Source of the DNA: Zygnema cylindricum
Lineage: Eukaryota; Streptophyta; Zygnematophyceae; Zygnematales; Zygnemataceae
DNA length: 64,000 bases
Assembly (NCBI GenBank): GCA_037447655.1
Contig: JBBHKE010001768.1
Coordinates: forward strand, 106,706-170,705
Reading direction: 5' to 3'
In this document: positions 1 through 10,335 of the stretch, piece after piece
Layout: each line of letters starts with the position of its first letter
How positions within the stretch are numbered: the stretch's first letter is position 1
The notes under the pieces: generated by a model
Told to the model about the DNA's origin: nothing
Databases searched by the model: none
What the model saw: the letters and a program-made list of their open reading frames with translations, nothing else
Translations under genes and position numbers: made by a program

Positions 1-196
1 CCACACCTGTAATAGCTAAGGACCGCTACAAGCCTACAAAGTACAATTGCATTCTTAAATTAACGTAAAAATTCCGTCTATCAGAAACAGAAAATGACAT
101 AGCAAACACTTATAAGAAGCAGTCAGAAATGCAGAAAGACCCAACCAACAATAACTTGACATTAGTAAAAAGATCAATAAAGTCCGGAGTCCTCAC

Positions 197-334
197 CAGG
201 TTTTCCCAAACCAACATTTTTACTTTTTCTGAAGAAACAAAAATAACATATACATCCACCAATAAGCAACAACACGACAACTCCTCCTATTACCCCCCTG
301 ACTATTATGCCGATATGGATGTGTTTTGAAGGAT
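197..334 (-). CDS. Transmembrane exon of receptor-like gene, copy 1
   Basis: An internal exon of 138 nt read on the minus strand. It starts after an acceptor CAG (complement of 335-337) and ends at a donor G|GTGAGG. Both borders are in phase 1. It encodes about 45 residues: a short polar lead, a Gly/Val/Leu/Ile-rich membrane segment (GVIGGVVVLLLIGG then a Cys/Phe stretch) and a basic stop-transfer RKSK. The same exon recurs at 8176-8316 with the same phase, a similar donor and a recognisable downstream intron, which supports it strongly. It follows PAN-like exons at 1188-1430 and 518-750, so the protein was probably a single-pass membrane receptor with an extracellular Cys-rich part. The cytoplasmic part, perhaps a kinase, would lie left of the window and cannot be seen. 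Confidence 0.6.
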
Positions 335-409
335 CTGTCCACACATGCAACATACGAGATATAAGACAAATCTGAAATCGGAAAAGTGACGTCAGCTGTC
401 TCAAGTGAA

Positions 410-478
410 ATAAATGAAACAAGCAAATGAAACAAACAAGAGAAACAAATAAGAGAAACAAACAAGAGAAACATGATC
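410..478. repeat. 12-bp purine-rich tandem repeat in intron
   Basis: About five imperfect copies of a unit like AAACAAGAGAAA lie between the transmembrane exon and the PAN-like exon B, in what would be the intron. On the coding strand this reads TTTCTCTTGTTT. Confidence 0.6.
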
Positions 479-517
479 GGATACTACGGTAAAGTAGGTG
501 GTGCAAACATAATATCG

Positions 518-750
518 TCGGATGTAAAGCGTAGAGAAGGAGAATGCCTCGATGGTTCCCGTGGTCGACTAGTAAATGTAACAATTCAAGCTACTATTGT
601 CGAATGAGTAAGCAGCGGAGCCGCATTTTTCGTCGCAGATACTCGCGCAATCCGACAAAGTGCTTTCCGGGATTATGGTCTCGTCCTCTGTGACGAAATC
701 CTTGCCGTCGTTTACTTCGTAGCTATACTGTGTATCGCAAGATGCGGCAG
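518..750 (-). pseudogene. PAN/apple-like exon B, broken by a stop
   Basis: This is a paralogue of exons 1188-1430 and 10105-10335. It begins after acceptor TATCAG with the shared AASCD start in phase 1. It keeps six or more cysteines, with the CASICDEKC spacing seen in the sister exons, and an SLNCY segment near the end. An in-frame TAG follows CYIY, where exon A reads on as CYTYTS. The donor that is G|GTATG in exon A is G|ATATT here. The stop and the lost donor make this a decayed exon, or one skipped by splicing. The pyrimidine tract upstream is intact. No function can be assigned beyond an extracellular Cys-rich module. Confidence 0.55.
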
Positions 751-960
751 CTGATAGGAGGGGAGAGAAAGGAAGAAGGCGAGGAGCAGGGAGTAAGAGG
801 TGAGAGTGAGATGAGAGAGACGAGGGAGTGATTGGGAGAAAGAACGGGGAACAATGTTGGGGAAAATGAGGGAGCGGAGAAAAAGCACAGGGAAAGAGAG
901 GCTGGCCAAGGGGATCGTAGAGAGGGGGGGGGCGAGTGAACAAAGGAGAGTTGATAAGAG
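751..960 (-). other. Long pyrimidine tract before PAN exon B
   Basis: About 200 nt that are almost entirely C and T on the minus strand and end in the acceptor of exon B. Open frames here translate into Ser/Pro/Leu-rich peptides that are composition artefacts, not genes. Confidence 0.6.
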
Positions 961-1187
961 AAACATCACAAACGAAAGATAGGAAGAGAAACAATAATAT
1001 GGCTCGGAAGGTAAAAACGAAGTTCAACAAAATGACCAGTAACGACAATAGAGGACACACAATTGAGATGTGTCTTCAGACAAATGCAGAGGTGAAATTA
1101 AAAACACCCTATATCCTTCATCAAGTAAGTCACAGTCACCCTGCCATTATCGTCGCCTTCACTGTCCGACACTGTGGGAGAACATAC

Positions 1188-1430
1188 CTTGTCGGATGTG
1201 AACCGTGGTAGTGGAGAAAAAGGGGATATTTCCACTAAGTGATGTGTAGGTATAGCAAGTCAGGTTGGTCGATTCGACGGAGTAAGCGACGCAGGTACAG
1301 TCGGTGTTGCAGAGACTCAGGCACTCCGCCGCACTATTTACGATGGATTTAGAGTAGTCAGCGTTTGAAGAATCGAAATCTTGGCCCTGGTAATCGTTAT
1401 ATTGGTTAAGGAGACCACAGGACGCGGCTT
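1188..1430 (-). CDS. PAN/apple-like Cys-rich exon A
   Basis: An internal exon of exactly 243 nt, phase 1 at both borders: acceptor TTCTCAG, donor CAAG|GTATGTT. It encodes about 80 residues starting EAASCG. A central AAECLSLCNTDCTCVAYS block and LTCYTYTS follow, then a beta-rich tail ending VHIRQG. The Cys pattern (C near the start, CxxxC, CxC, late C) resembles PAN/apple-type modules of extracellular receptors; that family name is inferred from the pattern, not from a search. Two paralogous exons in the window (518-750, 10105-10335) share length, phase and start. Symmetric 1-1 phase is typical of extracellular modules that are duplicated or shuffled. Upstream exons with a signal peptide are not visible. 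Confidence 0.6.
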
Positions 1431-1615
1431 CTGAGAAGGGGAAGAGACGTGGGACGGAGAGAGAGAGAGCAAGGGAATGAGTGAGGGAGGAAGGGAGGGA
1501 GAGAGGGAAAAAGAAGGGAGGGAGAGAGGGAAGGGAGGGTAGTGGGAGATGGATGAGTGAGGGGCGACAGAGTGGAGACGGTGAGAGGGATGGAGAATGA
1601 TTATCGTGATAAATA
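1431..1615 (-). other. Long pyrimidine tract before PAN exon A
   Basis: About 180 nt of nearly pure C/T on the minus strand, built of CTCCCTCCC-like units. It directly abuts the acceptor of exon A, like the tracts before exons B and C. Confidence 0.6.
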
Positions 1616-2454
1616 AAATAAACAGCAGTCCTCCCCTCCTATAAATGATCACACACATAAATTCGCAAACTCCCCGAGTCACCTTCGGAGGACCTTAGGT
1701 CCTTACTGACCCTCATCTATTCCCTTACAAAATTTCTCTTTCTCTCTTTCTTACTTCTATACCATTCGTCTCCTTCTTCCCACCATTCCCAGTGATGTCA
1801 ACCCTCCCCCTCACCGTCGCCCTCAAACTCCTCCCTCTCTCCCTAACCATTCCCTCACTCTCAACAGTAGTTTCTCCTTTGTGTCGGTCTCCCTCTCCGA
1901 CCAAACCCCTTACGTCTGATTATTCCCGAAAAAAACGGCTGCAAAAATCAGCAGAAATGCCACATTTTTTAGTGTTATCCTATCGCACGTTGGTTGATAT
2001 CCTTTCAGGGCCATACTACAGGCTTCTAGGGGGGAAGGGAGAGATGTAGCGGGAAAGGGATTGGGGGGAAGGGAGAGAAATAGGGGGAAAGGGATGTTTT
2101 TGATTGCTGGTCGACTGAGAGCAGATGGAGGTAGGTATTATTGGGAGGTACAGGTAGATGGGGAGGAAGGGAAGGGAAAGGGTAGAGGGAAGCAGGTAAG
2201 GTCGACGTGGAGGTAGAGTAAGGTTGACTCAGAAGTCGAGATAGAGAAGGGTCAGCGAAAGAGTGGAGGGGAAGGGCGAAAGGAGCAGGGAAGGGTAGCG
2301 TGGAGGTAGGATTATAAGGTTAGAGAGGAGGACAGGGAGAGGGATGTATGGGGGAGGAGAAAGAGGGCAGTGGACAGACTCTAGGTTGTAGAGGTAAAGG
2401 GAAGGACGAGAGGAGAGGAAGGAGGGAGAGTTACAATATGCTATTCTTACTGGC
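1616..2454. other. No gene seen; strand-asymmetric C/T and G/A tracts
   Basis: Pyrimidine-rich on the plus strand at about 1725-1910 and purine-rich at about 2025-2440. The open frames here are short and low in complexity. Nothing supports a gene. Confidence 0.5.
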
Positions 2455-3215
2455 GGTCCAGGAATCGCAAATTTGTAGAGTACAATTTGCGTCATCCTTG
2501 AACTTAGGATGTACGAAAATTTGTCGTCTTGTGCTTTTCGACCCACTTCTACGACAAAAAACGTCATCTTCAAACTTTTGTTTAAAGCACTTGCGCGATG
2601 TGATTTAAAATTAGGTTTTTTCGATTGACAAATAGAAACATATTTTCGCACGTGCCTTAAATTTCGAAAAAAAATCCTACGATTTCCAAGGACAAAGAAT
2701 AGTACATAGTTCGCTATGTTCTGTCCGTTTGCGTTATAATAAGACGAAAAGAAGTAAACAGTTTGTTTGATTTTGTCCGTTTTCCTCCAGTACGGATTTT
2801 TTATTTGCAGGGGTCTTCAAATTCCGATGCCATTTCACCTCGAGTGGACAGGCGACGCGAAGGGCAAAGCGCATCTTCTTCAACCGTGAAACTGCCAGGC
2901 TGGAATGAGGTACGTCTACAATGTCACGGTAAGACATGCGACGTCACAAAGCAGTTCCAAAAAATATCGTGCGACCACACATTGTAGACGTTGACAACCG
3001 TCACAGGTTTTGTCGACGTATACAATCGTCACAAGCGTAAGTTGCTATTTCGTCCTTACAGACATAGGGACACTTGAAAACCGGGTCCGGCGGATCCGCG
3101 CTAAAATACAAAGTAAGTTCGCTAAGTTACAAGTACATGGGGATATACCCTTATTGTACGGTTTCATGCGTCGGTATATTCGTACCCTCCTTGCGCGGCG
3201 GATTTAGGTCTGTAC
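2455..3215 (+). repeat. Dispersed repeat G, copy 1
   Basis: Shares long collinear blocks with 47250-48040 and weaker ones with 25110-25640. The shared blocks include GTAGAGTACAATTTGCGTCA, CGTCATCTTCAAACTT, the GTCGACGTATACAATCGTCA block and AAGTTACAAGTACATGGGG. No coding capacity or terminal repeats were recognised. It is probably a non-autonomous element of unknown class. Copy 2 interrupts an LTR, which shows mobility. Confidence 0.6.
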
Positions 3216-4430
3216 GGACTTTCAGTGTCATGTGAAATATCGTTTACCGTCCGCGCGCGTTTTAGCGCTTGTGGAATTCGAAATCCCGCGTTAATATTGA
3301 ACCACTATGTTTTAGTTAGTTTTTCCTTGCTGGTTATTTCAAGTTTCAACTCTAAGGCTTTAACTAATGTTCTTTTATTTTACTATACTCTTATGTACAT
3401 ATTGTTTTAGCGTAGAAAGATTCCCACTAACTCTTAGAATTAGTGATTCTCTTTACCATTCTTACATCTACCTAGTTCGTTTTAACCTACTAGTTTTACA
3501 TTCATCTTGTACATTTAGGCTTCCACATTTGAGTTTCTCGATAAAAACTCAAACCTCTAATCGTCATTTTTAACAATACATAATTTAAGCTCACGACAAC
3601 CTTCCCTTCTATCTCTTGTTGTTTTTTTGCTTGTTTTTACCAATTCCTTTGTTTTGTCCTCCCTTGTTCCTTTGGATCGCTTTTTCTTCTCTTACTTTAT
3701 GGCCGCTAACGTATTACGCGCGGTAGTGTAATTCTAATTGTATGGAAGTCCTAAGTTAGATTCACACATTCAAAAATAATTGTAATAGATTGAAATTATG
3801 TAATAGAATTTGAAGAATAGTTTTATTTTGGGGCTACCATTGCTTGCGCCGAGGCCAATTTATCGTTGATGGTACAGGCATCGTAAATCGCCTCGAATCA
3901 AACATCTCGGCAGAAATTGCTAGCGCATGAAGTCACACTTTTCAACAATTTCGTTAGGAGATAGATTGTAACAGAGTTAGTGAGAGTGAGTGAGAAATTT
4001 GTAAGAAAAGCTTGACGTAATATAGTTGTATATTGGTTGATCTGTGGCGTGGTGATCTAATAATATGTTATACCTCTTGGTTATGGTTGAATGTTTCGCT
4101 TGTGGAAAAACTCCGTTAGTTGTGATTTAGTTTAAATCCTTTCATGAGTGAGTTATCCTTATCAATGTATAAGCAATGTAAGGAGAATGTATAAGAAATC
4201 TGATTTCTTTTTCTTTTTCAATTGCGTTTGTGCATTAAGACATTTCTTTATAATTATGAGTGCATTGGTTTGGGTATTAATTCTAACACGGGAAAGGATG
4301 GTTTCCTCTTATACTCCTATTACCGTGTTAAGCGATGTTTAGTTCTGGTGATCCTCAATTTACACCAAGGACTTGGTAAGTGGGAAACTAAATGGAAATT
4401 TGAATAGGAGAAGGAATATAAGTCGTCGGT
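3216..4430 (+). repeat. Probable decayed 5' LTR and leader of copia remnant J
   Basis: No gene is seen. A block near 3950-4060 (GAGTTAGTGAGAGTGAGTGAG and what follows) resembles 6280-6370 in the 3' LTR of remnant J. The 5' LTR is therefore probably within about 3770-4140. Borders cannot be fixed by eye. Confidence 0.3.
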
Positions 4431-5790
4431 AGATAATTGTAATTTTGAGGAGGTTAAGTTGCCATCCGGTAAGAAGTTTATTGATGCTAAGTTGATTTTC
4501 AAGACAAAAACAAAGCTAGTTTTCAAAACAAAAACAGGTACGTCAGGTGACATTATCAAGTAAAATGCACGACTTGTTTGCAAAGGGTTTCAGCAGAAAG
4601 AGGGTGTAGAATTTTTTAAACGTGTGCTATCCTTGTAAATCTTTTTTTATTAAGACGGGTTGGCGGCAGTCGTTAAGAAACATATCTATCAGATGGATGT
4701 GGAAAATACATTTTTAAATGTAGATTTAGAAGAGAAGGTTTATATGAAAGTGTCGAAAGGTGTGAATTCTAAACTTGGAATGATGTAGAGACTTTGAAAA
4801 TCCTTATATGATTTCATCATCACCTTCTCCCTTCACATACAACCTGAAATCCTAAGTAGTCCGATCAAACCAAAAATTAATTAATATTTTAAGCACTCTT
4901 AAGTACCACGTTCTCGTTGCTGTTTATGTTGATGATTTCATTATGATCCTTGATTTTTTTTTTCGCATTAAGGAGTTAAATTTAGTTTTGAGTCAACATT
5001 TTAAGGTGACGGATTTGGGGGGAGTAAAGTACACTTTGGGAATTATACTGATTTACGATGTTTATGAAAGCGTTAAACATTAATCTCAATCAGGAGCAGA
5101 ATTGCAAAGTGGTGCTAGCACGATTATTTAGGTCCGATGTTAAAGAGCTTTCAACTCCTTTGGACCCGCAAACAGAATATCGTGAGGGGGAGAATTTGGA
5201 GAGAGTCAATTTTCCGTATTGGTAGGCAATTGGCTACCTGATTTATTTGAGAGTGGGAAAGCAAGATCTTCGATATTTGGTCACCACATTAAATGCCGGA
5301 TTGGTGGTGGAGATTTGGAGTGTTTTGGGTATTGTGATGCACACTGGGGGGGCGATTTTGATTCCAGAAAATCGAATTCCGATTGTGCACTCATATTTGG
5401 TGGAGCAACGATCTCATGGAGTTCTCGGCTTTAGCGACTATGGCCTTGAGCTGTTCGGAGGTCGAGTATATGGGCGCTTGTCATGTGGCTAAGGCTACTA
5501 ATTGGTTGCAAAAGATGCTTGGCGAACTGAGAATTATTGTAGGATGAGTGAGGGTATTTTATGATAGCACAACATCGCATTAATCAAAAATCATGTGTTT
5601 CACAAAGTACTAAGCACATCAAATTTTCAATGGCATTTTATTTGATATTCAGTGAGAAATAAGGAGCTTGGATTTCTGTTTGTTCCTATTGCTGAGGAAG
5701 TTACTGATATGCTCACCAAATCAGCTACCAAGATGTCTTCGTGAGAGGAAAGCATAAGGTAGGTTTGGTGTGAGGTGAGAAGGACTCCAC
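4430..5790 (+). pseudogene. Ty1/copia reverse transcriptase-RNase H remnant J
   Basis: Frameshifted and stop-ridden pol fragment. Recognisable pieces in order: a GKKFIDAKLIFKTKT-like RT start near 4470, IYQMDVENTFLN near 4690 (the QMDV..AFLNG motif), a YVDDF active-site box near 4925, FKVTDLGGVKYTLGI near 4990, and an RNase H block around 5325-5410 (CDAHWGGDFDSRKSNS). Gag, protease and integrase are absent, so an internal deletion lies upstream. A purine run (AAAGGGGG) near 5795 is followed by TGTTGGGACA, the likely polypurine tract and 3' LTR start. Confidence 0.7.
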
Positions 5791-5804
5791 GATGAAAGGG
5801 GGTA

Positions 5805-6460
5805 TGTTGGGACAATGTTCAAGAGTTTGGAGAATTGGCATATGGATTTGGTTCGCCTAGAAGTATATAGTACCGGCTATTGTCAAGTATTTGTTCCTTC
5901 GGTACGGTTAGGTTGTTAGTTGTACGTTTGGTTTGCTTCTTAGTGTCGAGTGGAACCATGCTTTCAAACTAGCAGTTGTTCCAGTTCTTGTTTGTCTACA
6001 GTTGTCATGTTTGTGTAGGGGTTTAGTGAGGCACGTTTTAGTTCGTGTACACTATTAATTTTTTTTTCACTACTTAAAACATCATTTTTCCGTGCACACT
6101 TATCAGTCGGAGTCCGCCAATAGGAGGGTGAGAATCTTGCCTTCCAAGGGCAACCACCGGATTGACACTTCGACAAGTGTGCACAATGAAAATATGTTTT
6201 AAGTGGTGAAAAAACTTTAACACTAATAACAATTAGTGTAGTGTTTGTTTGGTTTTTTGAAGACTAGTTAGGAATCAGATTGAATTAGAGTCAGAATTAG
6301 AGTTAGTGAGAGTAAGAGTGAGAGAGCCTTGTAAAAAAAATAAGCATTTCGGCTTAATATACTGATATCCTATGTATGTGATGGATTGTAAAAATATTTT
6401 GTGAAGCTTCCGCTATGTTGTTTAATTTTTTATCGGTGTAGATCCTATCACGCACAATGT
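5805..6460 (+). repeat. 3' LTR of copia remnant J, with MITE insertion
   Basis: Begins TGTTGGGACA immediately after the polypurine tract of J. The 3' border is approximate. A small TIR element (6048-6240) is inserted in it. Confidence 0.45.
6048..6240. mobile_element. Small TIR element (MITE family M), copy 1
   Basis: About 190 bp with inverted ends TACACTATTA... and ...TTAGTGTA, and inner inverted blocks CACTACTTAAAACAT and TTTTAAGTGGTGAAAA. Relatives at 9749-9969, 13139-13363 and 13772-13910 share the core with the GCCAATxGGAGG and GACAAGTGTG blocks. Target appears to be TA. No transposase is encoded. Confidence 0.7.
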
Positions 6461-8175
6461 ATCTTAACAAAATTGCTTCTAGAAAAACAAAGAACAATAA
6501 GGAAAACTAGGAAAAGCATGAAAAACTAGACCATCTTCTTGTTGCAGTTAGTTTTTCTTACCGTTTTTGTCATATTTCTTCCCAAAAATTTCAACATCAT
6601 CAACAAAATGATTTAAGAAAAGAAAAATAGATGTCAATTTTCCATTGTAAAAGAAGAATTAATAGACAAGATGGTAAAAATTTCAAACAGTAATCCATCC
6701 TCAAAGAAAATCTTAACAGAAAAGACGACATCTTTTTATCTCTACTAGCGGTCACCAACTGAAGAACAAAAAAACCAAGGAAAAATGTGTCACGAGGTGT
6801 TATAAACTCCAAAAAGTGTACAAATTTTTGACCAAGATGTAGAAACATGTTGTTGGGAAACAATGGAAAGGTAACTATCAAAAAGGTGTTAATACAAATG
6901 TCTTTAGAAGAACTTGTAAAAAATAAATTGAGCCTTAAAAACCTTACCCTGGAAAAGAAAAATGAAACAAATTCTAGCATATCAAATGACCTTTCAGACG
7001 CTTTAAAACCCTCTTTGTTACAAAAAAAATACAGGAATAAAAAAATGAAATAAGAAAAGAAATTAGCCGAATCTGTAAATGTTGCAATAACCAGTCAATA
7101 TAAACACTTGCCATAAATAGTTTAAATTAAGGTACCCATTTTATATCAAATTCATCCATATTATTGCGACAACAATCGAAATCCTTTGCTTTCTATTTTT
7201 CCACTAAAATTTTCCAGAAATTGGATCACAAAAAACATGTAAGGTTGGTAATACGCTGAAGTTGTGGAAGGTACGGTTGCTGCAAAATTCAATTTAAAAA
7301 ATTACAAACTTCAAGTCAGAATTGAAAAAATAAATTTAGGATTGCGATCATTCAAGTCAAGATTAAACAAAATTGAAAAATTCAAGTTAGGATAAACTCA
7401 AATTTGAGACGCAAAAGTTGCAATATAGTATGATTACAAAATTGAATCTAGAATTGCAGCATTTATCCAACAATTGTAAGATTTCAAGTGAAAACTGCTA
7501 TTTTCGATTTATAATAGCAAAAAAAAAAAAGACCTAGTCTCGGCGAATAAATTTATTTTTGTAAAATTCAAGTTCGAATTTCGATATTCAAGCTAGCATT
7601 GCAAAAGAAAGATTCTGGAATTCAGTTTACAGCTGAAAAATTCAAAAAGATTTTCGAGATTCAATTTTAGAATTACAAAGCTGAAGTTAAATTTTAAAAT
7701 TTTCATTAGCAAGATTTAAGTTAAAATTGAAAAATTCAAATTGAGATGACTTAGCTTAAATTGTAAAATGCGACTGGATTTGCTAAAGTCAATCTTCACT
7801 TCCGAAATTCAGTTCATAATTGCAAAGTTAATGCTAGATTTGAAAAAAAAAAACATTGAGAAATTGCAAATCTAGTTACAAAAGAAGAACTGCAAAAGTA
7901 AAATTGCAAACTAAGATAGAATGGGTCATATTCAATAGAGGGACTAATTATATGTTCACATCTTAACTTTTTGGCTCTGACAGAAAGAGAAATCCAGATT
8001 TAGGCAAAATCAATTTTTCCGACATTTCTATTGCCTTACTTTTGCCAAATGAAATTCTGGCATTTAAAAACAGACGACAGCATAACCAACATTTAAGAAA
8101 ATTTGTAAAAATACATAAAAAGCCAGCTAATGATAATTTGACATCACTTCCAGCTATGGGGTCCTGATTTCTCAC
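6461..8175. other. A/T-rich stretch with degenerate tandem repeats, no gene
   Basis: From about 7250 to 7930 the sequence cycles through variants of AAAATTCAAGTTAGAATTG. The segment just below 8176 resembles the intron downstream of the first transmembrane exon (below 197), so part of this is duplicated receptor-gene intron. The open frames at 6600-7053 look like A/T composition effects. No cytoplasmic exon of the second receptor copy was recognised. Confidence 0.45.
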
Positions 8176-8316
8176 CATGTTCAAAATTAACTTTAATAAT
8201 GTTACCATTTTTACTTTCTTTGAAGAAAAAAACTGAAAATAAATCTCCACAAACGAGCAACAAGGAGAACATTCCTCCCACTACTCCTCCGATTAAAGGG
8301 ATGGTACGTCTAGACC
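8176..8316 (-). CDS. Transmembrane exon of receptor-like gene, copy 2
   Basis: An internal exon of 141 nt on the minus strand, acceptor CCCCAG and donor CATG|GTGAGA, phase 1 at both ends like copy 1. It encodes about 46 residues: SRRTIPLIGGVVGG, a hydrophobic run (MFSLLLVCGDLFSVFFF) and KESKNGN. The layout matches copy 1: GG-rich entry, hydrophobic core, charged KSKN exit. It lies downstream of the Pro-rich exon 9322-9429 and the PAN exon 10105-10335, giving the order PAN, stalk, membrane segment. The Asp in the membrane core is unusual and may mark decay. Cytoplasmic exons were not found further downstream. Confidence 0.55.
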
Positions 8317-8579
8317 CTGGGGTTTAAAAGGCAAAAAATGACATTTGTAAAGGTTATGTTATGGTTTTTCAGAGTTTTTAGAATCTTTTCAATTTTTTTT
8401 ATGGTTTTTATAGGCGTTTTAGGACTTTTTTCATGGCGTCCTGGGTATTGCTTTCGAGGAAAAGAAAGCAATTTTTAACATAGATGGAAATGAAGTTTTA
8501 GTTTGTTATCTTCTTGAGGGAGTTTCTAACAAACATGTGAATACATGCAGTACGAGATTTCATCAATGAAAATTTTATC

Positions 8580-8700
8580 AAAAAAAAAAAAATAACAAAA
8601 ACCAAAAAAAAATGAATTTGATTTTTTTTTTTATTATTATTATTATTATATTTTTATATAATATCTTGTAGTTTTATTTTTTTGCGCTTTAATGCATATT
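8580..8700. repeat. A/T low-complexity with ATT microsatellite
   Basis: Poly-A/T runs and about six ATT units. No gene. Confidence 0.8.
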
Positions 8701-8839
8701 TTCAAGCAGCGTTTAATATTTTAGTTACAAAAACCACAAGATGAAAGGTTTTATACGGTAAATTGTTAAATTACTGTTTAGGAATCGATATCCACATGAT
8801 TGTAGACAGATTATTGTTTGAAAAACTCATAAATAAATA

Positions 8840-9165
8840 AATTGAAATGGGCGAGGAGGAGGAAAGGGAGGAGAGAGGACGGGGGGAGGAGGGAGGAGGG
8901 AGGAGGGAGGAGGAGAAGGGAGGAGGGAGAAGGAAGGATGGGGAAGGGAGCAGGAGAGGAGGGTGAAGGGAGCAAGGGGAGGGAGGAGGGAGGAGCGGGG
9001 AAGAGGGAGGGGGTGCGGGAGGAGGGAAGCGGGTAAGGGGAGGAGGTGGAGGGAGGAAAGCGGGAGTAGAGAGGGAGAGAGGAGGGGAGAGAGGAAGGAG
9101 GGAGGGTGGAGGAGGAGGAAGAGGAGTAGGAGAAGGAGGAGAGAGAGGTGGCGGTGGTGGTGGTT
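8840..9165. repeat. Purine-rich GGGAGGA tract
   Basis: About 320 nt of G/A-only sequence on the plus strand (C/T on the minus strand). Long Arg/Glu/Gly frames across it are artefacts. Confidence 0.8.
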
Positions 9166-9321
9166 ATTTAATGTTTCTCACCCTTTTATGTTCTGAACAT
9201 TGGTCAAGTTAAAGAACCGATGAGAAGAAAAACGGCTTTTTACCAAATTTTTAAACATGCAATTTTAGGGAAAACGAACATTAGAAAGTGCATTTTTTAA
9301 TATATATATATATATATATAC

Positions 9322-9429
9322 CTGCTGAAGGGGGAGGACTAGGGGGTGGGTTGGTATTTTGGAGCAGAATTTGAGGAGGGAGGGGAGGAGAAGGAGGACT
9401 CGGGGGAGGCGAAGGTGGTGGTGAAAACT
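9322..9429 (-). CDS. Pro-rich stalk exon of receptor-like gene, copy 2
   Basis: A 108-nt exon on the minus strand, acceptor TTGCCAG, donor GCAG|GTATATAT, phase 1 at both ends. It encodes about 36 residues dominated by Pro and Ser (FSPPPSPPPSPPSPPLPP, then a short Gln/Leu/Asn stretch, then NPPPSPPPSAG). It sits between the PAN exon at 10105-10335 and the transmembrane exon at 8176-8316. The natural reading is an extracellular juxtamembrane stalk, perhaps wall-associated through Pro/Hyp-rich sequence. The donor is the first GT of a TA microsatellite, so microsatellite changes could alter splicing. Support is from phase agreement and order; no transcript evidence is available. Confidence 0.5.
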
Positions 9430-9479
9430 CTGGCAACACATGCAACACATGGGATTTAGTATAAATTAGACATACTAAA

Positions 9480-10098
9480 CATGTTACTGTGTTGTACAGG
9501 TAATGTACGGCATGTTATTGTATTTTACAGGTAAGGTACGACATGTTAATATATTGTACTGGTAAGGCACGGCATGTCAGCATACTTAATCATAAAGGTA
9601 AGGTACGGCATGTTATTGTATCGTACAATTAAGGTACGGCATGTTAAAGTACAGGTAAAAGTACGGACTGTCAGCGTATTGTACTATAAAGTTAAGGTAT
9701 GGCATGCTATTGTATCATACAGTTAAGGTACTGCAACTTAATGCATTGTACACCGTCTATCGCTATTACTGTTAATGTTTTTTCAGCCACTTAAAACATC
9801 TTTTATCCGTACACGTTTGTCGGATTATGCATCTGACGGTTGCGATTGAAAGACAAGATTCTCACCTTCTGATTGGAGGTATCCATTTGAAATTCAGACA
9901 AGTGTGTACGGAGAAAAGATGTTTTAAGTGGCGAAAAAATTACTAACACTAATAGCGATACACGATGTACTGGTAAGACACGGCATGACCGGCATGTCAG
10001 CATACTGTATTATAAAGGCAAGGTACGGCATGTTTTATTATCATACATATAAAGTACGACATTTTAGTCCATATTGTACGGTAAGGTACGGCCGGCAA
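9480..10098. repeat. Degenerate tandem repeat (about 35 bp unit)
   Basis: Repeats of GTAAGGTACGGCATGTTATTGTA-like units (at most 20 bases given as GGTAAGGTACGGCATGTTAT), about a dozen copies, split by the TIR element at 9749-9969. Confidence 0.7.
9749..9969. mobile_element. Small TIR element (MITE family M), copy 2
   Basis: Inverted ends TA-CACCGTCTATCGCTATTA and TAATAGCGATACACGATG-TA, inner arms GCCACTTAAAACATC and GATGTTTTAAGTGGC. It interrupts the tandem array and is flanked by TA on both sides. No coding capacity. Confidence 0.8.
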
Positions 10099-10104
10099 AC
10101 GTAC

Positions 10105-10335
10105 TTGTTCGTACGAAAAGCGTGGTGTTAGCGGTTATATTTGCGGGTTTAAGGGTGACGAAAATGAAGCAATCGCCGGCGTAGACAAGGAAACAGACGC
10201 AGGAGCAGTCAGTATTGCAGCGAATCTGGCACTGCGCCTCCGTACTGTTTTTTATAATATTGTACGGAACATCGAACGAATTGTACATATCCAAATAAGC
10301 CAAATAGGAATTGGACAGATCGCAAGATGCAGCTT
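10105..10335 (-). CDS. PAN/apple-like Cys-rich exon C (receptor copy 2)
   Basis: A 231-nt exon on the minus strand: acceptor CCCCCAG, donor ACAA|GTACGT, phase 1 at both borders like exon A. It encodes about 76 residues starting AASCDLSNSY. The Cys cluster AQCQIRCNTDCSCVCF is followed by YAGDCF and a beta-rich tail ending LFVRT. There is no internal stop. It is the intact relative of exons A and B and lies upstream of the Pro-rich stalk and membrane exons of copy 2. An extracellular ligand-binding or protein-interaction role is inferred from the family pattern only. Confidence 0.6.

Noticed and set aside
569-1060. A 163-residue secreted protein on the minus strand
   Set aside because: Only the last third is PAN-like exon sequence; the rest is the upstream pyrimidine tract read through as Ser/Pro/Leu.
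8842-9196. Gly/Arg/Glu-rich proteins
   Set aside because: Translation of a purine tract with no splice or start support.
9480-10098. CRISPR-like array
   Set aside because: Degenerate direct repeats with no unique spacers; a plant minisatellite interrupted by a MITE.
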